Assembly (NCBI GenBank): GCA_041658245.1
Contig: JBBAAM010000005.1
Location: 38,049 to 102,048 of the forward strand
Source: Fen-1258 sp041658245
GTDB taxonomy: Bacteria; Bacteroidota; Ignavibacteria; Ignavibacteriales; Melioribacteraceae
Direction: 5' to 3'
Length of the DNA: 64,000 nucleotides
Positions 53,051 through 61,138 of the stretch are shown here, piece after piece (within the stretch, counting starts at the first letter, position 1; each line of letters opens with the position of its first letter). The notes under the pieces are model-generated. The model was not told the DNA's origin, made no database searches, and saw only the letters and a list, made by a program, of their open reading frames with translations. The translations under genes and the position numbers were made by a program.

Positions 53051-53608
53051 TTAATATATTGAGGACAAAACAGAATTCTGAATTTTATAGAGTTCTTGAG
53101 GGTTTTGCGTTTTTACCGGAATGGCTGTTAGTTCGTAAAATTTATTGCCCGACTTAAATACCACTATGCGGATGTTTCTCTTGGCATCATCTAAATACTC
53201 GTAAGCAGAAAATTTCTTTTTGTTGATCTCGAAGGTTTCTTGATTTACAAAACCTCCAAATGTTTTTCCATACTTTGCTTTCTTAAAAGCTTTACTGAAT
53301 TCAACAACGGATTTTATTTCATCGCTTTGAATTTCCTTCATAGTAAGAGAATCAACATTTAGTGCAATAAAATTTAGTGTGGCGGAGTAATCATCTTTCA
53401 CTAGCCAGAGGTCAATCAATTTGTTTTCGTTGTCTTCTGCAGTGAACCAACCTTGTGGTACTTTAACAGACAGCAATGAAGTTTTTGCTTTTGCGGTTTC
53501 ATTGGTAAGTGTATAATTGGAATCATACAACGAGGATAATCCGCTTGAGCAAGATTGAACTAAAACTAGCAGAATAAAAAAGAGTGATATTTTAATTTGG
53601 CGATTCAT
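53051..53608 (-). CDS. Lipoprotein of unknown function
   Basis: 185 residues with a lipobox LVQSC (Cys20). The body has a beta-rich pattern (LLSVKVPQGWFTAEDNENKLIDLWLVKDDYSATLNFIAL, IRIVVFKSGNKFYELTAIP) reminiscent of small PsbP-like/DUF1795 domains; no catalytic residues stand out. Outer- or inner-membrane anchored. It is 53 bp downstream of ahpC with a terminator in between, so it is a separate unit. Confidence 0.7.
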   Translation of the reverse strand: MNRQIKISLFFILLVLVQSCSSGLSSLYDSNYTLTNETAKAKTSLLSVKVPQGWFTAEDNENKLIDLWLVKDDYSATLNFIALNVDSLTMKEIQSDEIKSVVEFSKAFKKAKYGKTFGGFVNQETFEINKKKFSAYEYLDDAKRNIRIVVFKSGNKFYELTAIPVKTQNPQELYKIQNSVLSSIY

Positions 53609-53621
53609 ATTATTATTAAAA

Positions 53622-53653
53622 AAATGCGGACTCTCTTAAATGAATCCGCATTT
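53622..53653 (-). terminator. Rho-independent terminator of ahpC
   Basis: AAATGCGGA and TCCGCATTT form a 9-bp stem; on the minus strand it is followed by TTTTTTT-like sequence. It lies 9 bp after the ahpC stop codon. Confidence 0.8.
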
Positions 53654-53661
53654 AATTTTTA

Positions 53662-54225
53662 TTATATTTTTCCAACAAGATTTTCACCCGGCACTAAAGT
53701 TTCAGCACCCGGTTCCCAACTTGCAGGGCAAACTTGTTCGGGATGCTCACGTACGTATGCAGCAGCTTTAACACGCCGTAAAATTTCTTTTGAACTTCTG
53801 CCAATACTGTTATCGTGAATATCAATCGTCTTCAAAATTCCATCTGGATCAATAATAAATGTTCCGCGGAGAGAAAGACCGTCTTCATCAATGTAAGTCC
53901 CAAAAGCTTTGCATAATGTTCCGGTCGGATCTGCAGCCATCGGATATTTAATTTTACTAATCGCTTTTGATATATCATGCCATGCGAAATGTGCATATTT
54001 TGTATCTGTACTAACACTAATAATTTCGGCGCCGGCTTTTTTGAATTCCTCGTAATAATTAGCTACTTCTTCCAACTCTGTCGGGCATACAAATGTAAAA
54101 TCTGCAGGATAAAATAAAAGCACTGTCCATTTACCGCGTGTATCCGAAAGCTTCATTTGTTTGAACTCATTGTTATGGTAAACATCAAATTTAAAGTCCG
54201 GAACTTCTTGACCAATTTTTAACAT
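53662..54225 (-). CDS. ahpC: Peroxiredoxin AhpC (typical 2-Cys)
   Basis: 187 residues. Peroxidatic Cys47 in DFTFVCPTE and resolving Cys166 in QVCPASW define a typical 2-Cys AhpC that reduces hydrogen and alkyl peroxides in the cytoplasm. LRGTFIIDPDG lies near 120. No AhpF is nearby, so reductant supply comes from elsewhere. Its own terminator follows. A OxyR/PerR-like site was not recognised upstream. Confidence 0.95.
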   Translation of the reverse strand: MLKIGQEVPDFKFDVYHNNEFKQMKLSDTRGKWTVLLFYPADFTFVCPTELEEVANYYEEFKKAGAEIISVSTDTKYAHFAWHDISKAISKIKYPMAADPTGTLCKAFGTYIDEDGLSLRGTFIIDPDGILKTIDIHDNSIGRSSKEILRRVKAAAYVREHPEQVCPASWEPGAETLVPGENLVGKI

Positions 54226-54310
54226 CTCGTTTATCTCCTGTAAATAATTTTTTTTATAAATAATAATTTGTAATAGAAAAATACGAAAAGATTTTGAATG
54301 GTTTTATTTC

Positions 54311-54372
54311 TGTAGAGACTCGATTTATCGAGTCTGTTAAAGAAGAGAGACTTCATAAATGAAGTCTCTACA
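54311..54372. repeat. Double-hairpin repeat of the TGTAGAGACT family
   Basis: Outer arms TGTAGAGACT and AGTCTCTACA; inner hairpins AGACTCGATTTATCGAGTCT and GAGACTTCATAAATGAAGTCTC. Located between the PorV/PorQ-family gene's 3' end and ahpC's 5' side; may terminate the former. A single-hairpin relative lies at 14221. Confidence 0.75.
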
Positions 54373-54379
54373 TTAAAAA

Positions 54380-55420
54380 TTACATCCCATCACGCATGAA
54401 TTTAGGCTGTTCAAGAGTGAGGATCAAAGATATCCGGTGCGTATCCGGTAACCGTTCAGTTTCGGATTGACTGAATCGTGCAAAGGAATAATCAATTTGA
54501 AGTTTTGGTAAAAATACTCCCGCACCTATTGTAAATTGTTTTACATCATTATATCCGGCACGTACGGCAAAAATATTTTTATAATTGAATTCAAACCCGG
54601 CATGTGCATCAAAACTAACCGGACCGACACTAAATGTTGAAGCAGTTTTTCTATTTTCAAAACGAAGATCAAGATCTATAGCAGGCATTATTCTTCCACC
54701 AAGAAATTGTAAAGCATATGCCGCACCTACTTTTGCTGTCGGAGAGATCAACTCGTTACGTCCCGTACTCCAGGCAATCAGAGTTGTTGTTACATCTTGA
54801 ATATTTGCACCGAGATATAAATTTTCCATCGGCATATAAACCGCACCAATATCAAAGCCGATTCCAAATGCGCTATACTCAGCAAGACTTCTCGAAATCA
54901 ATTTAACATTTGCGCCCCAGTAAAAATCATCCGAGTAACGTTTTGCAAATGTTAGGTACATTGCCCAATCTGCGTTGCTAAATTCTGTTATTTTGGAATT
55001 ATCCAAACGTGAAAATTTCTGATACTGATCTCGAGGTAATGGAACTCCGTTAATATCCAAGCCGGCATCACGTGAATCAGGTATGCCGTCTATACTTGAA
55101 CGCATAATACTTAAACCAAAACTCATATCTTTTCCGTAAGGAATTGCTACAGCGCCGTAATTGTAATTAACAAGATTTCCAAAATGTTCTTCGTGCATCA
55201 AAGCAACTTGTGGATAGTTAATTCGTGCAAGTCCTGCAGGGTTCCAGTATCCGGAAGTAACATCATTAACAATCGCAGTTTGAGCGCCGCCCATCGCAAG
55301 CGCGCGTCCGCCAACGCCAATAGCTAAAAACTCTCCGGCATATTTACCAATTACAGTTTGGGAATGAATTGATGTGATTGAGCAAAGGAGAAAGAATGCA
55401 ACAAGGATTATCTTTTTCAT
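54380..55420 (-). CDS. PorV/PorQ-family outer-membrane protein
   Basis: 346 residues from ATG 55420, chosen because AAGGAAG sits 7 bp upstream and a signal peptide (MKKIILVAFFLLCSITSIHSQ) follows; the frame opens 66 bp further. The N-terminal signature FLAIGVGGRALAMGGAQTAIVNDVTSGYWNPAGLA defines the PorV/PorQ family of FadL-like barrels, several of which serve T9SS cargo release. The rest is barrel strands. Whether it is the shuttle PorV itself cannot be told. It is 68 bp downstream of gpmA. Confidence 0.87.
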   Translation of the reverse strand: MKKIILVAFFLLCSITSIHSQTVIGKYAGEFLAIGVGGRALAMGGAQTAIVNDVTSGYWNPAGLARINYPQVALMHEEHFGNLVNYNYGAVAIPYGKDMSFGLSIMRSSIDGIPDSRDAGLDINGVPLPRDQYQKFSRLDNSKITEFSNADWAMYLTFAKRYSDDFYWGANVKLISRSLAEYSAFGIGFDIGAVYMPMENLYLGANIQDVTTTLIAWSTGRNELISPTAKVGAAYALQFLGGRIMPAIDLDLRFENRKTASTFSVGPVSFDAHAGFEFNYKNIFAVRAGYNDVKQFTIGAGVFLPKLQIDYSFARFSQSETERLPDTHRISLILTLEQPKFMRDGM

Positions 55421-55488
55421 AAACAGCTTCCTTTTGAAGTAGTTATAGTAGAAATAACTATCAGTTCTCTCCTTTCGTTGATGCAATA

Positions 55489-56235
55489 TTACTTTTTCTC
55501 TGTTTGTTTTGCAACTGCATTAATTGCCGCATTAATTGCTTCTTGATCGCCGAGATAATAATGTTTGATCGCCTTCAAATCTTTATCAAGCTCGTAAACA
55601 AGAGGAATACCAGTGGGAATATTCAATTCAGTTATCTCTGCTTCGGAAATATTATCAAGATATTTTACGAGTGCACGTAAACTGTTTCCGTGTGCTGCAA
55701 TGATAACTCGTTTTCCGCTTTTAATAGTCGGAGCGATTGTATCGTGCCAATACGGTAAGAAGCGGTCAACAGTAAGTTTCAAACTTTCTGTTAACGGAAT
55801 GTCTTTCTTATCCAAATCGGAATAACGCCGGTCTCTGCCCGGAAATCTTTCATCATTTACTTCTAATGATGGCGGCGGAATATCGTAACTTCTTCTCCAC
55901 AATTTTACTTTTTCGTTTCCGTATTTTTCTGCTGTCTCTGCTTTGTTCAATCCTTGAAGCGCTCCGTAATGTCTTTCATTCAACCGCCATGATTTGATGA
56001 CCGGAATCCACAACAGATCCAATCCCTCCAGGGTAATGTTAAGTGTTCTAATAGCACGTTTCAAAACTGATGTAAATGCGATATCGAAAGTATAACCTTC
56101 TTGTTTAAGAACAATCCCGGCTTGTTTTGCTTCTTCTAATCCTTTTTCCGAAAGATCAATATCCGTCCATCCCGTGAAAAGATTTAGTTTGTTCCATTCG
56201 CTTTCACCGTGTCTTAGTAAAACTACTTTGTACAT
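55489..56235 (-). CDS. gpmA: 2,3-bisphosphoglycerate-dependent phosphoglycerate mutase
   Basis: 248 residues. It interconverts 3- and 2-phosphoglycerate in glycolysis. The phospho-histidine site is LLRHGESEWN (His9 after Arg8), then FTGWTDIDLSEKG, KSWRLNERHYGALQGLNKAETAEKYG and AAHGNSLRALVKYLD. Length is normal for the dPGM family. Confidence 0.96.
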   Translation of the reverse strand: MYKVVLLRHGESEWNKLNLFTGWTDIDLSEKGLEEAKQAGIVLKQEGYTFDIAFTSVLKRAIRTLNITLEGLDLLWIPVIKSWRLNERHYGALQGLNKAETAEKYGNEKVKLWRRSYDIPPPSLEVNDERFPGRDRRYSDLDKKDIPLTESLKLTVDRFLPYWHDTIAPTIKSGKRVIIAAHGNSLRALVKYLDNISEAEITELNIPTGIPLVYELDKDLKAIKHYYLGDQEAINAAINAVAKQTEKK

Positions 56236-56340
56236 TTTTTGATTTCCGTAATTGTTGTAAATGCTTAGGCAAATATAGGAAATTTTGAAAAGAGGAGAGT
56301 TTCTTTTGATTGCGTCTTCTGTTATCTTTGCTGCAAAAGT

Positions 56341-56805
56341 ATGAGCCCAATGGATCGTTTGATTTATAATTTCTTTAGTGATGATGATTTTCTGCGCATC
56401 TCAAATAAGATCAAAGAGATGGAGAAAAATACCTCCGGTGAGATCCGCGTTGCTGTAAAAGAAAAAAAATCTTTCTTCGATCGTAGGAAACAGATAAGAC
56501 AACTCGCAGAGAAAGAATTTTACAAACTCAATATGCATAACACTCGCGATAAAACCGGAATACTTCTCTATTTACTTTTGAATAAAAGACAATTCTACAT
56601 ACTTTCAGATAAAGGAATTCATGAAAAAGTCGGCGATGAAACTTGGCATAAAGTTCGTGATGAGATACAAAATCATTTTAAGGATGGAAAATTTTCTAAT
56701 GGATTGATTTGGGGCATTGAAAGAGTAGGAAAAATTCTTGCTGAACATTTTCCAGTTAAAGCCGGCGATACGAATGAACTCTCCAATAAAATTATTATCG
56801 AATGA
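56341..56805 (+). CDS. TPM-domain protein
   Basis: 154 residues forming one TPM domain (EKNTSGEIRVAVKEKK, RDKTGILLYLLLNKRQFYILSDKGIHEKVGDETWHKV, FSNGLIWGIERVGKILAEHFP). Relatives have been described as acid phosphatases or photosystem-assembly factors, and bacterial ones often have membrane anchors; this one has none. Role unknown. A heptanucleotide array starts 6 bp after its stop codon. Confidence 0.8.
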   Translation: MSPMDRLIYNFFSDDDFLRISNKIKEMEKNTSGEIRVAVKEKKSFFDRRKQIRQLAEKEFYKLNMHNTRDKTGILLYLLLNKRQFYILSDKGIHEKVGDETWHKVRDEIQNHFKDGKFSNGLIWGIERVGKILAEHFPVKAGDTNELSNKIIIE

Positions 56806-56810
56806 TTACC

Positions 56811-56859
56811 ACTGCCAACTGCACACTGCCTACTGCTAACTGCAACCTGCTAACCATAC
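56811..56859. repeat. Heptanucleotide array ACTGCNN (6-7 units)
   Basis: ACTGCCA, ACTGCAC, ACTGCCT, ACTGCTA, ACTGCAA, CCTGCTA, then ACCATAC. The ACTGCNN words equal those in the coding array of aceF (16518-16545). Confidence 0.8.
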
Positions 56860-56895
56860 GGGAATTATTTAGCAATTAGTTTTGTTTATAACGGT

Positions 56896-57834
56896 ATGAA
56901 ACGCAGAAATTTCATAAAGAAAAGTCTATTAGCCGCAGGCGCAACAATACTGGCTCCATTATTTATTAATTCCGATTCAAAAGCAAAACCAAATGTTAAA
57001 CTAAATTATAAACCAGAACCTGATAAATGGAACGATAATGAATTAACTCTTGCATGGATCGGGCATTCAACTGTGCTGATAAATATTTTCGGTAAATGGA
57101 TTTTAACAGATCCTGTTTTATTTGAAAGAATCGGATTATACTTCTTCGGTGGTTCGATCGGTCCGGCGCGTGTAACTCCCCCTGCGCTTGAAGTTCATGA
57201 AATACCCAAACCGGATATTATTCTTCTCTCGCATGCACATATGGATCACATGGATTACCCAACATTAAAAACATTTGCAGAAAAATATCCAAACCAGATT
57301 GATGTTGTCACGGCGTACCTCACCAAAGATGTAATTGATGAATTACCGTGGAAGTCACTTCATGTAATGGATTGGAATGATGAACTGATTCTTAACGATA
57401 TTCGATTTAGAGCAAATGAAACAAAACATTTCGGCTGGCGTTTTCCGTGGGAAAAGGACCGCTCGCGCGGTTATATGAAAGACGGAAGAAGTTATAATTC
57501 TTATGTGATGGAATACAAGAATAAAAAAATCTTATTCGGCGGCGATACAGCCCTTACCGATAAACTCCAACAACTGAAAAGCGAGAATATTGATGTTGCT
57601 ATTATGCCAATCGGGGCTTACAATCCTTGGAAAAGAAATCACTGCGATCCGGAAGAAGCGCTCCAGATGGTAAGTGAAATAAATGCAAAATATTTTATTC
57701 CAATCCACACAAAAACATTTCAACAGGGCGTTGAACCGTTCAATGAACCGATTGACTGGATGAAACGCACCGCATTAAACTACAATCTGCAAATTGGACT
57801 CGAAGAGATCGGGCAGACGTTTGTGTTAAGTTAA
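56896..57834 (+). CDS. Tat-type exported MBL-fold hydrolase (NAPE-PLD-like)
   Basis: 312 residues. The N-terminus KRRNFIKKSLLAAGATILAPL is a twin-arginine signal. The metallo-beta-lactamase site is LSHAHMDHMDY (His113, His115, Asp117, His118); GHSTVLINIFGKWILTDPV before it, FGGDTAL and PIHTKTFQQG later complete the zinc ligands. It fits the NAPE-PLD/UlaG-like branch that cleaves phosphodiesters or lactones; the substrate is unknown. Its end overlaps hicA by 9 bp on the other strand. Confidence 0.85.
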   Translation: MKRRNFIKKSLLAAGATILAPLFINSDSKAKPNVKLNYKPEPDKWNDNELTLAWIGHSTVLINIFGKWILTDPVLFERIGLYFFGGSIGPARVTPPALEVHEIPKPDIILLSHAHMDHMDYPTLKTFAEKYPNQIDVVTAYLTKDVIDELPWKSLHVMDWNDELILNDIRFRANETKHFGWRFPWEKDRSRGYMKDGRSYNSYVMEYKNKKILFGGDTALTDKLQQLKSENIDVAIMPIGAYNPWKRNHCDPEEALQMVSEINAKYFIPIHTKTFQQGVEPFNEPIDWMKRTALNYNLQIGLEEIGQTFVLS

Positions 57835-58053
57835 TCTATAAAATTTCAAAAACTCTTCATCAGAAATTTGGGAGTCTCTAAGAATTTTTCTTAATAAGGA
57901 ACGGTCTATTGATTTATAATTAAGAACCGTAATTGATTTTTTATCTTCGCAGTGCAAACGAATATGACTTCCCCGCTGCCGAACTACATAATATCCTATC
58001 TTGGATAATACTTTAATGATTTCTTTACCTGAAAGAATTGGAAGTTCCGACAT
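57826..58053 (-). CDS. hicA: HicA toxin (mRNA interferase)
   Basis: 75 residues with the double-stranded RNA-binding-like HicA fold: LSGKEIIKVLSKIGYYVVRQRGSHIRLHCED, with catalytic His30 in GSHIRL. It cleaves mRNA when free of HicB. The gene starts 1 bp after the hicB stop, so hicB is first here, the reverse of the commoner hicA-hicB order. Confidence 0.88.
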   Translation of the reverse strand: MSELPILSGKEIIKVLSKIGYYVVRQRGSHIRLHCEDKKSITVLNYKSIDRSLLRKILRDSQISDEEFLKFYRLT

Positions 58054-58054
58054 G

Positions 58055-58303
58055 TTACATTGTTATTGTATGTAAACTAATTTCCTGCGGATTGTAATTA
58101 CGTAAAATCTTTTGTGCATCCTTTTCTTCCAGAATTAGTTCAATAACTTCTCTAATATTTGCTATTGCTTCGTCTATTGTTTTGCCTTGTGTATAACAGC
58201 CGCTAAAGAGCGGGCATTCAACTACGTACCAGCCGTTTTTCCCTTTCTCAATAAGAAGAGGAAGTTTACGATTGTATTTTGCTTTTCTTTTAACAGTTTC
58301 CAT
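58055..58303 (-). CDS. hicB: HicB antitoxin
   Basis: 82 residues. The partial RNase-H-like HicB fold is recognisable from LPLLIEKGKNGWYVVECPLFSGCYTQGKTIDEAIANIREVIEL (13-55). No C-terminal DNA-binding helix-turn-helix or ribbon is visible, so autoregulation by this protein is uncertain. It neutralises HicA, whose gene follows at once. Confidence 0.88.
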   Translation of the reverse strand: METVKRKAKYNRKLPLLIEKGKNGWYVVECPLFSGCYTQGKTIDEAIANIREVIELILEEKDAQKILRNYNPQEISLHTITM

Positions 58304-58428
58304 TTCAATACTCGACTTTTGTATTCAAAATAAAATTCGTTTTTTCTAAAGTCAAATATGACAACAAGATATCTGATAGACGTTTAAACTAACAAAACCG
58401 ATCTCATATACCCATCCTTGGTAAAGAG

Positions 58429-58626
58429 GTGAAATTTCTCAAAGAGATGGCTTCGGCAAAAGCGGTGTTGGGGTTTAACTTTACTCCCCTTTCAATTATA
58501 TTAACCGCACAAAAAATAATGGCTGATTTCACCGTGCGAGATAAAGGTTACAGCGATTACTTCGTTGATCTCGGTGAAGACTTACAGAATGAAATAATTA
58601 GAAGAACGGAACATACTGGATATTAA
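58429..58626 (+). pseudogene. Possible gene remnant (unrecognised C-terminal fragment)
   Basis: 65 residues from GTG 58429 (ATG at 58447). The sequence (FLKEMASAKAVLGFNFTPLSIILTAQK, then RRTEHTGY) looks like real protein with mixed composition, and the frame continues upstream to a stop at 58390 without a start or ribosome site, as expected for a truncated gene end. I do not recognise the family. It lies between hicB and pepP. Confidence 0.35.
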
Positions 58627-58741
58627 TTAGCGGAAATCCGCGTCATCTGTGTTATCAGTGTTCTATAAAAAACCCATAGCACGCAGATGACATTGATTAA
58701 ACCGATTAACACTTATAAAACTTTAATAAAAAGGATAAATC

Positions 58742-60136
58742 ATGTTCAACTCAAAAACTTACATTCAACGCAGAACAAAATTAAAAAAGAAGATCGGCAA
58801 AGGTTTAATTCTTTTCCTCGGCAATAATGAAGCGCCGATGAATTATACAGATAACGCTTATACATACCGTCAGGACAGTACATTTCTTTATTACTTTGGA
58901 TTGGATAGATCAGAATTAGCCGCAGTTATAGATGTTGATGAGAATAAGGAAATTGTTTTGGGAAATGATTTCTCTCTCGATGACATCGTTTGGATGGGAC
59001 CGCAGAAAACCATTAAACAACTTGCTTCGAAATGCGGAATAAAACAGACTGCATCGCTGAATGATCTTGAAACTATGTGTGCTAATGCAATTAAACAAGG
59101 AAGAAAAATTCATTTTGTCCCTCAGTACCGTTATGATAATGTTTTCACACTTCACAGAATTCTTGGAATAATGTCCAGCCGTATAAATACTTTTGCTTCA
59201 ACAGAATTGATAAAAGCGATAGCAGAGCAGAGAATGATAAAATCCAACGAAGAACTAACAGAGATTGAAAAAGCAATTGCAATCTCTTATCAGATGCAGA
59301 CTTCAGCCATGCGTTTTGCTAGACCAGGCATGTATGAACGCGATGTGATGGGATTTATTGCGGGATTAGCAATGTCGCTTGGAAGCGGAATAGCATTCCC
59401 GGTAATTTTATCACGTCAAGGAGAAACTCTTCACAATCACTTTTATGGAAATAAATTTAAGGATGGCGATTTGGTTGTAAATGATTCCGGTGCAGAATCA
59501 GCATTACATTATGCTAGTGATATTACGCGGACATTTCCGGTTAGTGGAAAATTTTCTTCACGCCAAAAAGATATTTATGAAATAGTTCTCCTCTCACAGC
59601 TTGTAGCCATATCGGAAATTAAACCGGATGTAAATTTTAAATCGGTTCATCTTAAAACAGCCAGAGTAATTGCAGAAGGTTTGAAAGCGCTCAGATTGAT
59701 GAAAGGAAATATGAAGAATGCTGTTGAAGCCGGTGCACATGCTTTATTTTTCCCGCACGGACTTGGACATTTAATGGGTCTTGATGTTCACGATTTCGAA
59801 AATTTTGGAGAGAACAATTTCGGCTACGACGAAAAAACAAAACGTAGCACACAATTCGGTTTGAAATATTTACGCTATGCGAAACCACTCGTTCCCGGAA
59901 CTGTAATTACAGTTGAACCGGGAGTCTATTTCATTCCGCAATTAATAGATAAATGGCAAGGCGAGAAAAAGTTTACTGAGTTCATTAATTACAGCAAAGT
60001 TAATCAGTATAGAAATTTCGGCGGCGTTAGAATTGAAGATGATGTTGTTGTAACGAAAAAAGGAAGCCGTGTACTTGGCAAACCAATTCCTAAAGCTGTT
60101 GAAGATGTTGAAGCAGTAGCATCTGATAAAATTTAA
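58742..60136 (+). CDS. pepP: Aminopeptidase P family (Xaa-Pro aminopeptidase, M24B)
   Basis: 464 residues. The N-terminal creatinase-like domain (about 1-170) is followed by the pita-bread catalytic domain. Metal ligands are Asp in VVNDSGAE and DITRTFP, His in FPHGLGHLMGLDVHD, Glu in TVEPGVYF and Glu in GGVRIEDDVVVT. It removes N-terminal residues that precede proline, in the cytoplasm. Length and motif order match bacterial PepP. Confidence 0.95.
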   Translation: MFNSKTYIQRRTKLKKKIGKGLILFLGNNEAPMNYTDNAYTYRQDSTFLYYFGLDRSELAAVIDVDENKEIVLGNDFSLDDIVWMGPQKTIKQLASKCGIKQTASLNDLETMCANAIKQGRKIHFVPQYRYDNVFTLHRILGIMSSRINTFASTELIKAIAEQRMIKSNEELTEIEKAIAISYQMQTSAMRFARPGMYERDVMGFIAGLAMSLGSGIAFPVILSRQGETLHNHFYGNKFKDGDLVVNDSGAESALHYASDITRTFPVSGKFSSRQKDIYEIVLLSQLVAISEIKPDVNFKSVHLKTARVIAEGLKALRLMKGNMKNAVEAGAHALFFPHGLGHLMGLDVHDFENFGENNFGYDEKTKRSTQFGLKYLRYAKPLVPGTVITVEPGVYFIPQLIDKWQGEKKFTEFINYSKVNQYRNFGGVRIEDDVVVTKKGSRVLGKPIPKAVEDVEAVASDKI

Positions 60137-60143
60137 CATATTT

Positions 60144-60181
60144 GTCATTCCGATCCCCATTTGTCGGAAGAGGAATCTCAA
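60144..60181. repeat. Partial GTCATTCCGA-type repeat
   Basis: TTGTCATTCCGATCCCC and CGGAAGAGGAATCTC, the left part of the same palindromic family as 6155 and 9445. It sits between pepP and the RM operon. Confidence 0.5.
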
Positions 60182-60199
60182 AATTAATTTGGTGGGAAT

Positions 60200-61138
60200 A
60201 TGCATCCATTTGAAGAAGTGTTAAGTGTAAGTAAAGAAGAAATTACAATTCTACTTCAGAGTTTAGGTAAAATTGAATGGTCTGATTTTTTGTTAAATCC
60301 GCGAAGACTACGAGGAAGTGATTTCTTGATGCGTTGGTCGCAAGGTGTTTGGAGCGAACACAGATTGATTGAAGCGGTGAACTCGACAAAAAAATATTTT
60401 GCGGTTCAATATGGACCAAGCAGTGCTGCGCCATCAGATGATGTTCGAGAATTTGAATTATACTTTGAAAGATTAGATAAAGCTGGACTAGGAAATATCA
60501 AACGACCAGATTTGTTAATTTATAAAATTGAAGACCGAGAATTTGTTGACAATTTTCTTAAAGATGTTGGTGGTGAACAGGAGTTACCATTCATAAAAGA
60601 AAAAGATTTACAACCACTCATAGAAAAATCTTTAATTGGTGTTGAATGTGAAAACTCACTTTGGGTTGCGAAAGATATGCCCTTTTATGGAAGTGAACTT
60701 ACTCCACAAAAAAGATTAAACGGGAAATTAGGATTAAAAAAATCTGCCGTTCTTCCAACAATCATTGTAAAACATGAGGATCTAAAACCATTAACTAGAT
60801 GGCAGACAAGTAATAAAAAAACTATTCATATTTGGCATGGTTTCTATGATTTAGCTTTTGGAATCTCTTATAATAGATTAAAAAGCTTAATTTCTAGAAA
60901 GCTTATACTTCCTACTGAGCAGGTCTTTCAAGCACCCGGAGGTGCAACCACAAAAAAAATTATTTATAAAGTTTATTATCACTATGCTTATCCATTAGAA
61001 GTTTCGACGCAAGAACCAAAGTTAATACCTGCTTACATTAAAGATAAAAATGGTCATATACTCCCTTATGTAAAGTTTGAAGGCGGTCATTTGAAAATTA
61101 TAAACGAAGCATTAGAAGAATTAGAAAGGTTACGATGA
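60200..61138 (+). CDS. Type II restriction endonuclease, AccI-like
   Basis: 312 residues. KRPDLLIY (Asp104) and GVECENSLW (Glu149, Glu151) give the PD-(D/E)XK-type metal site with ExE in place of ExK. QRLNGKLGLKKSAVLPTIIVK-like and HIWHGFYDLAFGI, FQAPGGATTKKIIYKVYYHYAYPL and KNGHILPYVKFEGG resemble what I know of the AccI family (GTMKAC cutters); the specificity is inferred only from that resemblance. Its 3' end overlaps the methylase ATG (ATGA), the usual RM operon layout. Confidence 0.72.
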   Translation: MHPFEEVLSVSKEEITILLQSLGKIEWSDFLLNPRRLRGSDFLMRWSQGVWSEHRLIEAVNSTKKYFAVQYGPSSAAPSDDVREFELYFERLDKAGLGNIKRPDLLIYKIEDREFVDNFLKDVGGEQELPFIKEKDLQPLIEKSLIGVECENSLWVAKDMPFYGSELTPQKRLNGKLGLKKSAVLPTIIVKHEDLKPLTRWQTSNKKTIHIWHGFYDLAFGISYNRLKSLISRKLILPTEQVFQAPGGATTKKIIYKVYYHYAYPLEVSTQEPKLIPAYIKDKNGHILPYVKFEGGHLKIINEALEELERLR

